64,000 bases of DNA from Pectobacterium zantedeschiae (GTDB lineage: Bacteria > Pseudomonadota > Gammaproteobacteria > Enterobacterales > Enterobacteriaceae): contig NZ_NWTM01000001.1 in NCBI RefSeq assembly GCF_004137795.1, positions 2,469,229 to 2,533,228 on the forward strand. Direction: 5' to 3'. The number at the start of each line of letters is the position of its first letter. Position 1 is the first letter of the stretch. A program made the translations under genes and the position numbers. The notes below the pieces were generated by a model, which saw nothing but the letters and a program-made list of their open reading frames with translations, was not told where the DNA came from and made no database searches. This document shows, piece after piece, positions 64,000 to 64,000 of the stretch.

Positions 64000-64000
64000 C

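Overview
The window is an ordinary-GC (about 50%) chromosomal segment of an enterobacterium, most likely Pectobacterium. Three things support this: the recC-ptrA-recB-recD, lgt-thyA, ptsP-rppH-mutH and trmB-mutY-yggX-mltC blocks in enterobacterial order; proteins close to their E. coli counterparts; and a soft-rot type accessory complement. The species assignment is inferred from gene content and remembered family sequences; no database search was run.

Layout. 1-5.9 kb: end of a peptide-type ABC importer (two permeases, one double-ATPase protein), an M20 amidohydrolase, a TetR regulator and a DapA-like aldolase/lyase, probably one uptake-and-catabolism unit. 6.0-11.0 kb: mltA, three tandem initiator tRNA genes, amiC, a palindromic MITE-like repeat, and argA behind two ARG boxes. 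11.1-13.6 kb: L-talarate/galactarate dehydratase divergent from a LacI-type regulator, with two matching operators between them. This pair sits in the recD-argA interval. 13.7-29.7 kb: minus-strand block recD, recB, ptrA, recC, a second copy of the MITE-like repeat, four type IV pilin-like genes (ppdC, ygdB, ppdB, ppdA), thyA and lgt. 29.9-36.8 kb: ptsP, rppH, a long AT-rich gap with DnaA boxes, mutH, a TerC-family membrane protein, a small lipoprotein and tas. 36.8-41.4 kb: yggN, yggL and trmB on the minus strand, then mutY, yggX and mltC on the plus strand.

41.5-48.6 kb: a membrane-anchored AraC-type regulator whose 3' end overlaps that of a secreted alpha/beta hydrolase, then a two-gene operon encoding separately the two halves of the plant Tm-1 architecture (UPF0261 ATP-binding protein and PEP-hydrolase-like TIM barrel), facing a TetR regulator, then the asparagine permease ansP. 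48.6-53.2 kb: speC, tRNA-Phe, a terminator, a mosaic of mini-hairpins ending in a copy of the tRNA 3' end (possible integration scar), an unrecognised soluble protein and a decayed gene fragment. 53.2-64 kb: an accessory regulatory zone of small regulator-plus-target pairs. It holds AraC with a NepI-like MFS exporter, an orphan SAM methyltransferase in AT-rich DNA with unexplained repeats, and three TetR regulators each facing or following a target behind palindromic operators (quinone reductase, HPP membrane protein, ABC half without ATPase). It also holds a VOC protein, cueP behind a CueR-type 19-bp-spacer promoter, and at the right edge a FidL-like membrane protein with the tail of a likely MarT/ToxR-like regulator.

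The least explained items are the split Tm-1 operon, the tRNA-Phe downstream mosaic, the repeated GTGGCCTTA motif near the orphan methyltransferase, and the two MITE-like elements with locus-specific CATG and TATA ends.
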